Shown: positions 11,020 through 22,552 of the stretch, piece after piece | Layout: every line of letters starts with the position of its first letter | Position numbering within the stretch: position 1 is the first letter of the stretch | NCBI GenBank assembly: GCA_021521415.1 | Contig: JAIQDT010002036.1 | Coordinates: forward strand, 62,001-126,000 | Direction: 5' to 3' | DNA from: Bidens hawaiensis | Lineage: Eukaryota > Streptophyta > Magnoliopsida > Asterales > Asteraceae | DNA length: 64,000 nt | Notes under the pieces: model-generated | Told to the model about the DNA's origin: nothing | Database searches by the model: none | What the model saw: only the letters and a program-made list of their open reading frames with translations | Position numbers and translations under genes: made by a program

Positions 11020-13562
11020 TGTAACGCCCTGAAATTCGATTAGTAAACTAAGATCGTGAAATCATCGGAAACTATAGACTTTGGGTTCTGGACGATAAGT
11101 TCGGAACCCATATCATTGGAAAAATCTGTTTTTATCATTTAAAATGTTTATTTCATAAAACGACATTTACGCCTGAAAAATATTAATTTTTATGCTTTCG
11201 AAAAATAAAATGTTTTTATTTAAAAAGATTTCAAATAATTATTCGAAAAATGATTTTATAAAAGTTTTGCTGAAAAAGTTTTAGTTTGTTTAAAAACTTA
11301 TGAACTCGACTAGTCTTGACCCGTAGGTAGCCTAAACCCGAACCCGAGTCACCCGAGTATTTAAGCGGGAAATCAAGTGTTCTTGCACCACCTCTTTCAT
11401 TTTCACCAACACTTTCACAAAACCCACCCAAACACTCTCATTCTAGAGAGAGAAACTAGAGAGAGAAGTCTTCAAACTTCAAATCCGAGTCCACAAATCT
11501 GTTTGTTGTTGTTTTTGGTAAGATCTTCTTGAAAATCATACGTTTTTATCATCAAATCCGGCCCCGAATCGAGCAAAAACCCCAACTTTTGTGTCAAGTG
11601 TGTTCTTGGTCAAAAACCGTCATTTTTGGTGTCAAAATGCAAGTTTTTGTTGTTATAAATACTAGGAATCATTAGGTCTTTGAATTCCGAGCATTTCCAT
11701 GTATAAAACATCAATTTTGGTCGAAAAATCACAAAAATCGCGATTTCCCGTAGGTTTCTCCGTCACCCGGCTTGAAGGAGTCGAATCAGATCCTATTCGG
11801 TCGAATCAGATCCTATTCGGTCGAATCAGATCCTATTCGGTCGAATCAGATCCTATTCGGTCGAATCAGATCCTATTCGGTCGAATCAGATCCTATTCGG
11901 TCGAATCAGATCCTATTCGGTCGAATCAGATCCTATTCGGTCGAATCAGATCCTATTCGGTCGAATCAGATCCTATTCGGTCGAATCAGATCCTATTCAG
12001 TTGAATCAGATCCTATTCAGTTGAATCAGATCCAGCCTCCTGTTTTTTTTTTTCAGCTTTAAAACCCAGTTTTTGCTCGAGGTCGCGTAGGCTTGTACTC
12101 TTAGACTTATAACACGTTGTTAACCTATTATGCCCTATTCTAGACTTAGAGGATCAACAAATTGGATAGCACTCGTCGCCTCTAGCAGCCTTACTAAACC
12201 AACAAGGTGAGTTCATAGCCCCTATTTAAGCTTTTCAAAACTATGGGGGTGGAAACATGGTAACTTTACACGGTTGGACAAAATCATTTATGCAAACACT
12301 CTTTAAACTATAAACCTTTGGATTTCTACACACGTGCGGAAATCCACAAGCTTTTTGGTAATCTATAAACTTTGGAAATCTATGAACATGGGGAAACCCA
12401 TCAACTTATGGAGATCTAAGAACATTGGAAATCAATGAGTATGGGAAATTCTATGAACATTGACATCATGGGAATGGGAATCATATTCATGTCATCATAG
12501 TCATCGTGTCAGTATGGAAATCTAGATATCAAAGCATCATGAGTTGAATTGGACGTGAGAGTCTATTCTACTCTCGGTAGAACTCACGAACATGAGTGGC
12601 AATTCTATTCTCGGTGGCACTCGTAACTCATGGGATTCTATACTAGTCACGGTGGAATCCATAACTCTTGAGGACCTATACTAGTCTCGGTAGGGACCAA
12701 GAGAACCCAGGATTCTTTGGGGAGTCTATCCTACTCTCGGTAGAACCTAGCTGAGTCCTGGATGGCAAGAGCGAGGTAGTCTTGGTTTAAGTCTTGCGTG
12801 GGTTCAAATCAAGTCTTGTGTGATCATTGGGCTTCGTCATCATTCATCATCATTCATTCACCATCATCTTGGATACTAGTAACACTTGGTATCTTGGCGT
12901 TGGATTATCTAGTAAACTTAGTATGCTCTAATTCATATGTCCTTGTTTATGCTTAACTGTTATGTGCTACATGTACCGTTGGGAGACCACAAATCTTTGA
13001 GTAATCTTATCACATACGACTCTAGTGGGAGAGTAATAACCTCGCTGAGAGTCCAGGAGAACATTTCATGTTTTACTTACTACAAAAACCTCTTTGGGAA
13101 AACCAAGAGATCTTTTCTTACAAGCCTTTTTTTTAAAAAACCGGGTATTATACCCAAACATAGTAGTATAAATTGTAGGAGTGGTGGGTTAGCCGCAGGT
13201 ACACCCTATATATAAAACCCTACAACCTATACTAGTATGTTTGTGTATAAACTCTTTTTCTTTAAACCTATGAATTCACTCATCTACTTTATGTAGTTGA
13301 CAGTTTGTTACATGTTTTCAGGAAATAAAGCAGCAGGAAATCCCTAGCAAGTTTAGAGGCCTTAGAGAGATGAAGGCTAGGCTAGAAGTTGTTTGGAACT
13401 TGATATTTTGTTTTAAAACAATTTGTTTCATGTTACCTGGTTGATGTAATATTTGACATTTTGGTTATGTTTATGCATTTAGACTTTTATACTATTGTGC
13501 TCAACAATCACGACTTCGTCGCCGCGCCTCGATTTTTCCGCCATCGCGATCGGGGTGTGACA
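11020..13562 (+). repeat. LTR 3 of the Tekay-1 array (3' LTR, intron-containing form)
   Basis: It shares termini with LTRs 1 and 2 and has both predicted introns and 12 full copies of the 20-bp repeat. It ends GGTGTGACA, and the next bases (GACTGCAAG...) are in frame with a copia reverse transcriptase, so 13562/13563 is the element-target junction. The left target-site duplication is outside the window. Confidence 0.92.
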
Positions 13563-13564
13563 GA

Positions 13565-14398
13565 CTGCAAGTTCAACAAAAGGATGAAGGAATCTTCATT
13601 CACCAAGTTAAGTATGTGCAGGACATTTTGAATAAGATCAACTGTCATGATTACAAGGCTGCCTCAACTCCAATGGACACCAAAGAAAAGATGATAGCTG
13701 ATGAAAAGGGGGAGTCAGTTGATGAACATGAATACAGAGCCAAGATTGGATCACTGATGTATCTGACTGCAACAAGACCAGATATCATGTTTGCTGTTTG
13801 TGTATGTGCTAGGTTCCAATCAAACCCAAAAGTCTCCCACATGAATGCTGTGAAAAGAATATTCAGATATTTAAAGGGAAGTCCAGACTTAGGGATTTGG
13901 TATCCAAAGAACCAATCCTTTGATCTGATTGCATATACAGACAGTGATTATGATGGATGCAATATGAGTAGAAAGTCAACATCAGGAGGATGCCAGTTTT
14001 TGGGTGAAAGGCTAGTGTCATGGCAATGCAAGAAACAGACCACAGTGTTAATCTCCACTGCAGAAGCTGAATATGTTGCTGCATCTGCCTGCTGTGCACA
14101 AGTTCTCTGGATTCAGAATCAGATGCTGGACTATGGTTTGAACTTTCTAAACACCCCTATTCTCATTGATAATACTGCTGCATATTTTACTGTTAAGAAT
14201 CCTGTCCAACATTCTAAGACTAAGCACATTGAAATCAGGCATCACTTCATCAGAGATTGCAGTGTAAAAGGTTTGATTGAAATGCAAAGAGTTGATACAA
14301 GTGATAATCTGGCTGACCTATTCACCAAACCACTTGATAGAACCAGGTTCAACTTTCTTTTGAAAGCCCTGGGAATGATCAACTCTGATGAAATCTGA
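13565..14398 (+). pseudogene. Copia pol fragment: end of RT, and RNase H
   Basis: The frame is open from the Tekay-1 junction to the stop. It covers the last part of the copia reverse transcriptase (LQVQQKDEGIFIHQ..., YVQDILNK), the connection (GSLMYLTATRPDIMFAV), and RNase H (YTDSDYDGC, STAEAEYVAAS, KHIEIRHHFIRD, DLFTKPL). These are hallmark Ty1/copia motifs. The coding sequence itself is uninterrupted and was functional when the gypsy array entered, but it now lacks gag, protease, integrase and most of RT. Confidence 0.93.
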
Positions 14399-17300
14399 TT
14401 AAGGATGTGTGCTTGGTTGTGTACCTCTATGTGCTACTTGAATATTTTAGAAGAGGTCACACATGTTGAATATGTTGCTGAATATGTTGCTAAATATGTT
14501 GCTAAATAAGTTACTGAGTATGTTATATGCTATGTGACTTAACTGTTTCTATGTGTGTCTCTCTGTGATAACTGATTATTTTCTTAGAGATTACACATAT
14601 TGAATATGTTTCAACTGAATGTTGATTGAATATGTTTTGATTATGTCACTGTTTTTGAAGTTAACTGATAGGTGGTTAAGTAACTATCTGTGCAATTTGT
14701 TTGAAATTGATGATAATTCTTGACTATCATGTTAACTGATCTGATGTTATGATAAGTAGTTTGATCTGTTTAGGTGAGATTAATTGCTTATATAATGTCA
14801 TGAGTAATCACATGTTTATGGTTACTTGAATATGTTCTTAATCTGATCTTCTGAAGTTGTTAAGATAGAATAGACATTGAATGTGAGTACAGTCTGTTTT
14901 TCTTGATGATGAAAGAATGATTAAGATTTGAGTATGTGATGCAACTGTTTATGTCAAAATGTGTTTTATGACAAAATTAAGTGATAAAATGAATTTTCTA
15001 ATGAATTTTGCATAAATACTATATTCTGGTCAAAACATGAGCAAGTTGATTAATGGTGTAGAGATATGATAAGATTATTCAGTTCAAGCTTTTAAGAAGC
15101 TTAAAAGAAGGGTTTTTAAAGGGAAAGATCTCAAACAGTTGTTTTTGCTGAAAATTATGTCATTTGCCCAGTTGGAAGGACATGCACTTGTGTATGTTTG
15201 GTCCTTAAGTCTCAATTGACTCAAAGGATAGCCATTGACCTGAAAACTGAATGCATTTGGGGCAATTATAACTTGTTTCTTATTCCTTCACTTAAAACTA
15301 TGTCAATAACTCTGACTTTGACAGGACATATACTCACATGTATGTTTGGTCCTGTTGACCATTTTTGATCAAACAGGATAGCCATTAACCTGATAATGAA
15401 GAGATATTGGAGTGATTGAATTTTAAACTGTATTTTTATGGGAAATGATAGTACATTGACTACTTAGCTGATCATATGAAATTATTAGGCTAAAAAAGGC
15501 CTTAGTATAGACATTAACATGTATGGTTGCTTTCCCATGATGATGTAAAATCTAAGGTGATATAAACATAATGAATATGCTAATCTTTATGTGGAGATGC
15601 ATAGTTGTTTTGCATGTCTCAAGATAGATCTCTCCGAATGATATGGCAGAAAAGTGATTACCCAGTCATACACAAGCCTGTTGTTATTTGGTCAACCAAA
15701 ATGAAACATTTTTTAATATGACAAAGAACATGCTTTAAGAAAATTTGAGAAAATATCAAAAACAAGGGGAAGAATGAATAAATCAACCAAAAGTTGATAA
15801 ATGTTTTAAATATTTTATCAAACAAGAGGGTTACAACAAGAACTACAAAGATGTTGACAAAAATCTGTCTCATCTTGAATGAAAGGCATGTTGCTAACTG
15901 TAAGTCCAATGTTCAACCTCTATACATGTTTGAATATCAAAAGTTCAAAAATACAATAAGTTCTGTCATACAAAACCTATTTTTGACCAAATACAGGAGG
16001 TTGGAGTCAAATTGGGGTGATATGGGGAAAGCCAAATAAGATTTGAGAAGAGATATGAGGCATCAGAACACAGTGTTGACCATTAATGCATTATGCTTTA
16101 ATTGAACCTTAATCATATCACCAAAGAGATGAAAATCATGCTAAGTTTATACCTGCTGTTAACCTATCTAAGTTGTCATAATAATGCTGAGAGTGAAGTA
16201 TTGAGAAAGCTACTTAGTCAATATGATCCCATTCCTGAGATCTTTTCAGTTTATAAAAGAAATTGTTTTGAAGTGAAGTATAACTGAAATTTGATCTCTT
16301 AATGCACCATTTGCTCTTAAACTATGTTCTTCAATGATACATAACTTAGAAATGTCTTTGACAAGTGGTTTAAGTCAAAAAGTGTTGCATTTTGCCTAAA
16401 ATAGGTTGAATATGTAAGTTCGAGTAAGGTTTGATAATTATCAACCTTCTCGAGCACAAACTGTTTGATTATGTATTTTCGGGTAAGGTTTAACCTTTCC
16501 GAGTACAAAACAGTTGATTATGTCTGATTATGTAAGTTCGAGTAAGGTTTGTTAATTATCAACCTTCTCGAGCACAAACTGTTTGAATATGTATTTTGGG
16601 TAAGGTTAACCTTTCCGAGTACAAAACAGTTGTCTATGTGTGAATATGTTGTTTCGGGTAAGGTTTGATAGTTTTCAATCTTTCCGAGTAAGCTTAGTCA
16701 TTTCTGACTAACTTTATGATTTTCGAGCATGCTTTGAAGTGTTTACACCTTACGGGTAGCGTACACTGTTGTACTCACTTCCCGAGCAAGCTTGAAGTCT
16801 TGAGATGATTATGTGTTGAAATAGCTAACTGTTAACAAGAAACTCTTGTTTCGAGTAAGCTAAGCATGTTATATGTTAGCTTCTAGTAAGCTATGCATGT
16901 TATATGCTGATTGTGTTTTCAAGCAAACTTTGTGAACTTAAGTAAGTACACCGAGTAAGCTATGTATGAATATGTTGTTAGGAAAGACTTGTTAATCTTT
17001 CCGGGCATGCTTAGATGTTACTGTTTAAGTTTGTCATTTTCGGGTATGGTTTGATATGATAAGTTCCCTCGAGCAAGGGCATACCTGATGATTGAATGTG
17101 TTTATCCTAGCAAGCTTAGTGCTAACTTAGGATTTTCGGGCAAGCTCTATGAAATTGTAGATTATGGCACACTTAAATGTCTGTGTTTAATTTCATTTCG
17201 AGCATGCTCTGTGATATGTGTGTTTATGATTTCTTTGAAATTACAAGTGTTTTCGAGCAAACTTCGTTTACCGAGCACACTTTATATTTCGGGTACACTT

Positions 17301-18050
17301 GTGTTCCTTCAATATACTTGGTAATCTTCAAAACTTAACTTTCCGAGTACATTGTCTGCTAGAATTTGGTTTCGAGCACACTTTGTATTATATGAAAGTT
17401 ATTCGGGTATACTTTGCATAAGATTGTTGTCCGAGCACACTTTACATTTGAAAGAGTGTTCGAGCACAATCTTCATACAATCATACTTGAATGAATGCAT
17501 TGATTGAATATGTGAGTTGGTATGATGAAATTGTTTAGATTCATACTTGAATGAATATGTTGTTTGAATAAGTTAGTTAATATAACAAAATGTGATTATG
17601 ATTTTTAGGGCTCATGCTAGATAAGTTTTAATTTGAATTTGAGAAATCTTTGTGAGAATCTTAATTGATTCTTAGTGAGAATGTTTATTTGATAACAATA
17701 TTTGATTATTTGCCTTGTGATTAATTTCTCAAGAAATCAAGTATTTCGGGTAAACTTTCTTCATTATGTCTTAACTTTAAATTAATTTACTTGATCGGGC
17801 ATGGTTTGAAAATAAAAGAATTCGAGCAAACTTTATATTCAAAATGAAAATCTTTTCGAGTAAAGTTTGACCGAGTAAGGTTTGTTAGTGGAAGTAGACC
17901 GAGTAGACTTTGGATAAATTAATTTTTCGAGTAAGGTCTTATGATTTTAAATGAGATTAAATGTTTTTAATATATCAAGTGGATAACGTTACTGGTTGAC
18001 AGCTAGTAATTCACAAGAAGACAAAAAGCATTTAAAACCCACTTTCAAAA
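14399..18050 (+). other. Long AT-rich spacer between copia pol and accessory ORF
   Basis: I see no convincing gene. The word GAATATGTT recurs from 14468 onward. A degenerate direct repeat of about 80 bp, each copy with a TGTATGTTTGGTCCT core and GGATAGCCATT, occurs near 15170-15260 and 15320-15400. From 16380 to about 17960 the stretch is packed with a short CpG motif (see separate entry). No second PBS or LTR end was found here, so the spacer seems part of the element. Confidence 0.6.
16380..17960. repeat. Dispersed CGAGYAAGSTTTG-type motif, with palindromes at its left end
   Basis: Dozens of variants of CGAGCAAGCTTTG, CGAGTAAGGTTTG, CGGGTAAACTTTC and CCGAGTACACTTT occur on the + strand. 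At 16419-16692 about five of them are paired with an inverted partner to form imperfect palindromes roughly 59 bp apart, alternating a long type (stem CGAG-AAGGTT...AACCTT-CTCG) with a short type (TAAGGTTTAACCTTT). The same motif occurs in both orientations in the copia LTR at 22980-23640. Confidence 0.75.
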
Positions 18051-18052
18051 TG

Positions 18053-18432
18053 TATAAAAGAGGGACTTAGGCAAATTTTTCTACATTATTTCCCTCTATA
18101 TCTCTCCTTCCACTGCAAAACCTCTCTTACTAAGAAAAATAACCGACTTATCGAATTCAAGATTAATCCAAACCCTAATTTTTATCAGCCACTAATTCCG
18201 ACTCGGTAAGCATAAAAAATTATGTTTTCCGATCAAGATTAGATTGTAATGTAACTTGATTATGTACTCGAGTACTAACACTCTGTTTATGTGTTTAGGT
18301 TATTAATTTGTCGAAGAACAGGTTCTTGAAGAATTCTTTCTTTCTTCTTCATTTTTATAACTTGAAATTGTCTAAAGTATTAAACTTTATGTCTAATTTC
18401 ACTTTGAATGTGTTTGTTTATGTATTACAGAT
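18053..18432 (+). promoter_or_regulatory. TATA box and spliced-leader region of the copia accessory ORF
   Basis: TATAAAAG (18053-18060) is followed by a CT-rich leader and two predicted introns. The first (18206-18298) has donor CG|GTAAGC, a perfect TACTAAC branch-point sequence at 18283-18289 and acceptor GTTTAG. The second (18322-18430) runs from CAG|GTTCTT to TTACAG, ending two bases before the ATG. The accessory ORF could therefore be expressed from its own promoter rather than only from the LTR. This is inferred from sequence; the same arrangement is seen upstream of the ORF at 36717-38936. Confidence 0.55.
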
Positions 18433-21176
18433 ATGGCAGATAACGAGCCAAAGTATGTTTTTGAGCCAAAGCACAATATGTGTGCGTTACTACAAGTTAC
18501 ACCAGAAAATGAACCGATGGCTCGTATGATTTTATGGATGGCGCGGTCAAATATCAGCTTCGCTCTCACTGAATGCCCAACTATTTACAGAAATCACTCC
18601 TTGGATTTCTGGAGATCAGCAGAGCTAGTTGAAGACGGTAATGAAAGACGAATAGAGGCAACCGTGGCCAGATAGGAGATACATATCACTGAAAGGTTGA
18701 TCAGAAGATGTTTAAGACTGAATGACGATGATCACAATCACATCAGCTTCGGTACAAAGCATCTATTGAAGATTTTCAAAGAAACAATGGGGTATCAAGG
18801 AAATGTCCATGAGGGACAGTTTCAGAAGGGTCTGTTTCCGATGCTATATAGATTTCTTATTCATCATATCATTCATGGATTTGCTCCGAGGAAGGGATCA
18901 TGGACTCTGATGAGTCATGATCTAGCAAATGCCACAGTTGGAACTATCTTTGATATGCCCTTTAACTTTTCCAAGATGATTTTTGATGGGCTAGTCGAGA
19001 ATCTAAAGAAACCAGAGAGAAGAAGATTTTTGCAGTACCCAAGATTCTTGCAGATCATATTCAACAACACATTACAAGATTTACCAACAATTGGAATCAC
19101 TCATAAACTGCAGGATCCAGATGCTTACCAAAGAATAAAGAATCCTGGTGTATCTAACACTTTTGATGCAAACATTCCATTTGAAATTTTACCTTGGTTA
19201 CTAAACCATGATCTGGCTGTTATGCATGTGCCAGAGCTGAGCTCAGAGGAGGAAGAAGGGAGTGATGATGAGAGTGCTGAAGGAGACTCTGATGATGATG
19301 TTGATGGAAATGACGGTGGAGATGGAGATGATGGCACCTGAACAAGGGGAGCAAAGAGAAGAAATTGAACAACCAATCCCTACACTACCACACTCACCAC
19401 CACCAACCTCACCACATCAAACACCACCTCAATCATTTAACTTAGACCAACCTGAAACCTACACACAACACTCACCACAACCACATACTTCACCACTTAT
19501 AAGCCAAATCCAATCAGAACCATTTATACCTAGCACACAACACACACAATCCCCATCCATCACTGAACAACCCACCTATGAGCCATTCCCTACAACCGTG
19601 AGCCAACAAGATAACACACTTCAAAGAAATATTGATCTAATGTTGGAAAATGCTGAGTTAAGAATGAGAATTGAGGAAGTGTTGAAAGAGAATCAGGAGT
19701 TGAAAATGAGGAATGAGGAAGTGACTGGAGAGAATGTGATGTTGTTGCAGAGACTAGTAGAGGCTGAATTGTTGATTCGAACCCTGGAGCAGGAGGTTGA
19801 GAAGACCTCAGCTGCCCCAAACCAGGGGGAGAATATAAATGATGATGATGTGGGTATGACTAATGCAGAAAGTATTGATAATATTGATGGTTTGAAAATG
19901 ATTATGAATGAGTATGATGTTAGTGATGAATCTGAAATGGAAGTGAGAGAAGAAGTAATCAATGATGATGATGAGAATGTGCTAACAGAAGAGTTGACTG
20001 ATATTGTGGATGAGGAAATGACTGTAGAAAATGTGAATGAGAATGCTACTACTGAGGAACTGATAAACACTGAACCTGAAGATGATCAAGAAGTTAGTTC
20101 CAAGAGAGCAGAGCATGATTCTGAATTAGATCAACTGTTCAAGGAAATTGATGAATATGAAACTTCTGATGAAGAAGAAGATGAAGAGCAGTTGAGAAAA
20201 AGAAAAGAAAAAGGTAAAGGGATAGCAACAGAGGAAGAGCCTGCTGTGTATGTTGAAAAAGATGTATCCTTTGTAGATACTGCTGCTGCTGCTGCTCTAG
20301 CTGAGAAAGAAATACTGATTAAAGAGTCAATGGAAAGGGAAGCAATTGCCCATTCCTTGACAGAAGAAGAGTTAGCACAGCAGGACTTATTGATCAGAAA
20401 AGCCAACATTGAAAAAGAACTGACTGAAGATGAGGCTGATCAAGAAGTTATTGAGGTATTGATTAAGATGAAAAGGGTTGAGGAAGTGGACAACTCCTTG
20501 GGCACTGTGGTCAGCATGTTTCAATCTAAAAGTCAAACATCAGAAACTGCTGCTGAACCAACTACTGATATAATTCCTGAAGAAGAAATTGGTGAGTCAA
20601 TTGCAACTATGGCTGCCAAGAAATGGGTTGAACAAGTAAAAGAAGACATGAAAAAGAACCCTACTGATAACTGGGGTGAAAGAAGATTTGAAAAGACTTA
20701 TCAAAGAAGAAAGAGATCTGCTGAGCAGACTAATGATGAACCAATCAGGGCAATTCCCTTGCAAACACTGAAACCAGGAGAAAAATTACCAGAGGTCCCT
20801 GATGTTAATGTTCCTGATGTTAATGTTCCTGATGTTAATGTTACGGAACCAGAGCATCCTGCCTCTGATGAACCCAAAATAGATGCCATGGTTGATCTAT
20901 CAGATGATGAGGAGGATGACTCTGAGGAGTCTGATGAAGAGGGTGATGACAACCCTGATCAAGGAGGTGAGAAAGTTGGTACAAGCTCCACTGCTGAGAC
21001 TCCTCAAGCTAAGGAGACTTATATTCAAAGGGGCATCATTGAAATTAATGCAGAGGAAGTCTTAAAGAAGGTTGAGAAGAGAAAGAAAAATACTGAGCAT
21101 TATAAGAACTATTTGAAAGTCAGAGGTTATCCTGAAGCTGCCCTGGAAAAATACACTATGGAAAAATACAACCTTT
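18433..21176 (+). pseudogene. SIRE-like accessory (3') ORF, broken
   Basis: The N-terminal domain has KHNMCALL, FW, FQKGLFPMLYRFLIH, FNFSKMIFDG and LQYPRFLQII, matching the domain of the ORF at 36717-38936. Then follow an acidic stretch, a proline-rich stretch (about 19370-19580), a coiled coil (about 19620-19810), long acidic and charged regions, and a 15-bp tandem repeat giving VPDVN three times (about 20800-20840). Function is unknown; such ORFs stand in the env-like position. It is disabled by a stop at 18673-18675 and a frame change in the acidic repeat near 19300-19340, after which the reading continues in another frame to about 21170. Its natural C-terminus is lost at the junction with antisense gag. 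Confidence 0.75.
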
Positions 21177-22244
21177 TACTTCTCAAAGCTAACATGGCAG
21201 CTTGCCATTTCAAATCCATGTCTTCCAAATCATCTGCATCAATTTGCTCCAAATCATATTGAACAATGCTTGTATGAACCATGTTCTTTGCAACAAAAGC
21301 ATTATAAGACTCAGTGAGCATTGAGAGCAATCCATGATAATCAGATCCATGACTTCCATTGAAACCAAAAAAAGGTGTATGTCCACTAGCCATTGAGGCT
21401 GAATCATTGTCTTCCAGGAGTTGGACATTGAACCTTGTTTGGTTTTGTGAGTTTCTTGAACTACCACCAACAAAAGCCTTAGGTGTATCAACACCATGCT
21501 CATTTGGTTCTTCAATGATGGGAATCTGTTGTTGGTTTTTGGTTGACAAGTTCCCCATAGGTGCAATGAGAGCATTGGTTACTTGAAAACATGGCTTCTC
21601 TTCTTTGATCATTTCATTTCAATCATTTCTATTTCTGCAGCCTGAAGGAAACATACCACATCATCCACCTTCAAATCATTGAAATTGGGCTTTTGAAGGA
21701 TGAATTTGCAGGCAGTGTACCATTCCTTAGGCATTGAGTTTAGCTGCTTGGTATTCAAGTCAAAATCAGTCATGACATAATCAGTTGTTATTAACTCGTT
21801 CACAATAGCTAAGAATCTTTCAAGTATTGACTTCAATCTCTCTCCATCCTTGTATTTGAACCTCTCCAACTGTTGCTTCAATCTTTGTTTCTTTATGTTC
21901 TTCAACTCAGTATTCCCTTCATACATCTCATGGATGGCATCATATATTGCCTTGGTAGTTGTATGATGTGCCACCTTGGTTAAAATATCCCAAGACAGTC
22001 CTAGATTAATCATAGCTAAGGCCCTGTCATCCACCTTTCTCAATCTTTCACGCACAACAATAGTTGCATTTGCATTTGCACCTTCATTGTTGTCCCGTTG
22101 GCCATTCTTGATTGAATTCCACATATCCACATCATTATAGCAAACTGCTGCCTCAAATAAGACCTTCCATTTTGTGAAATTTTCTTGTCCATAGAGTCTA
22201 GGAATCTTATTAGTAGACACTTCTTGTTCTTCATAACCAGACAT
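21177..22244 (-). pseudogene. Copia Gag, 3'-truncated, - strand
   Basis: It begins MSGYEEQEVS. The copia-type gag domain includes LYGQENFTKWK, AIYDAIHEMYEG, KQQLERFKYKDGE and a later segment with DLEQIDADDLEDMDLKW and QAAMLALRSKR, which in relatives comes before the zinc knuckle. The reading breaks once at about 21609, where the frame changes, and homology stops at RSKR at the head-to-head junction. Knuckle, protease and all of pol are missing. The PBS and LTR lie upstream at 22539 and beyond, with about 300 bp of leader that shows no other gene. Confidence 0.85.
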
Positions 22245-22538
22245 TTTTGAAGTTAAAAAAATGGTTAATCAGTAAAACGAGTTTTTGAAAATAATCAGAT
22301 CTGAGAACCGGATCTTCAGATCTGATGTATCTAGTTAAAATAGAGAAAGATTAAGTAATAAAGATGTAAACTTTAACTAAAATAAGTGAAAGAAAACACC
22401 GATAATATGCAGATCCGGACTGAAATTGAAGAACAGAGCAGCTGACGTCACTCTTCAATGTAATAGTGCTTTGCTTACATCATTGTTCTTCAAATCTTCA
22501 ATCAGCAACAATTTCTTACTAAAATCGCAGTGACCGTA

Positions 22539-22550
22539 GCTCTGATACCA
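22539..22550 (-). other. Primer binding site, tRNA-iMet type (- strand copia)
   Basis: On the - strand the LTR ends CCTGACA and is followed, after two bases, by TGGTATCAGAGC. It fixes the orientation of the element that carries the gag at 21177-22244. Confidence 0.9.
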
Positions 22551-22552
22551 CT

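Larger units (their letters stand above)
3341..13562 (+). mobile_element. Tekay-1: nearly intact Ty3/gypsy chromovirus element
   Basis: In order: 5' LTR, PBS for tRNA-iMet, gag-protease ORF, reverse transcriptase-RNase H-integrase-chromodomain ORF, 3' non-coding region with three hairpins, PPT (11009-11019), 3' LTR. The chromodomain-like C-terminus and the gene order place it in the chromoviruses, most like Tekay/Del. Its two LTRs differ by intron 1, so they were probably not made in the same reverse-transcription event; recombination within the tandem array would explain this. It is inserted in a copia pol gene whose other half resumes at 13563. Confidence 0.9.
13563..21176 (+). mobile_element. 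3' half of a SIRE-like copia element, + strand
   Basis: From left: end of RT and RNase H, a spacer of about 3.6 kb, a promoter-like leader, and a long accessory ORF. The 5' part was separated by the Tekay-1 array and lies outside the window. The 3' LTR is missing: at about 21176 the sequence runs directly into the gag gene of a copia element in the opposite orientation. Pol followed by a long extra ORF is the layout of the SIRE/Maximus lineage. Confidence 0.7.
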
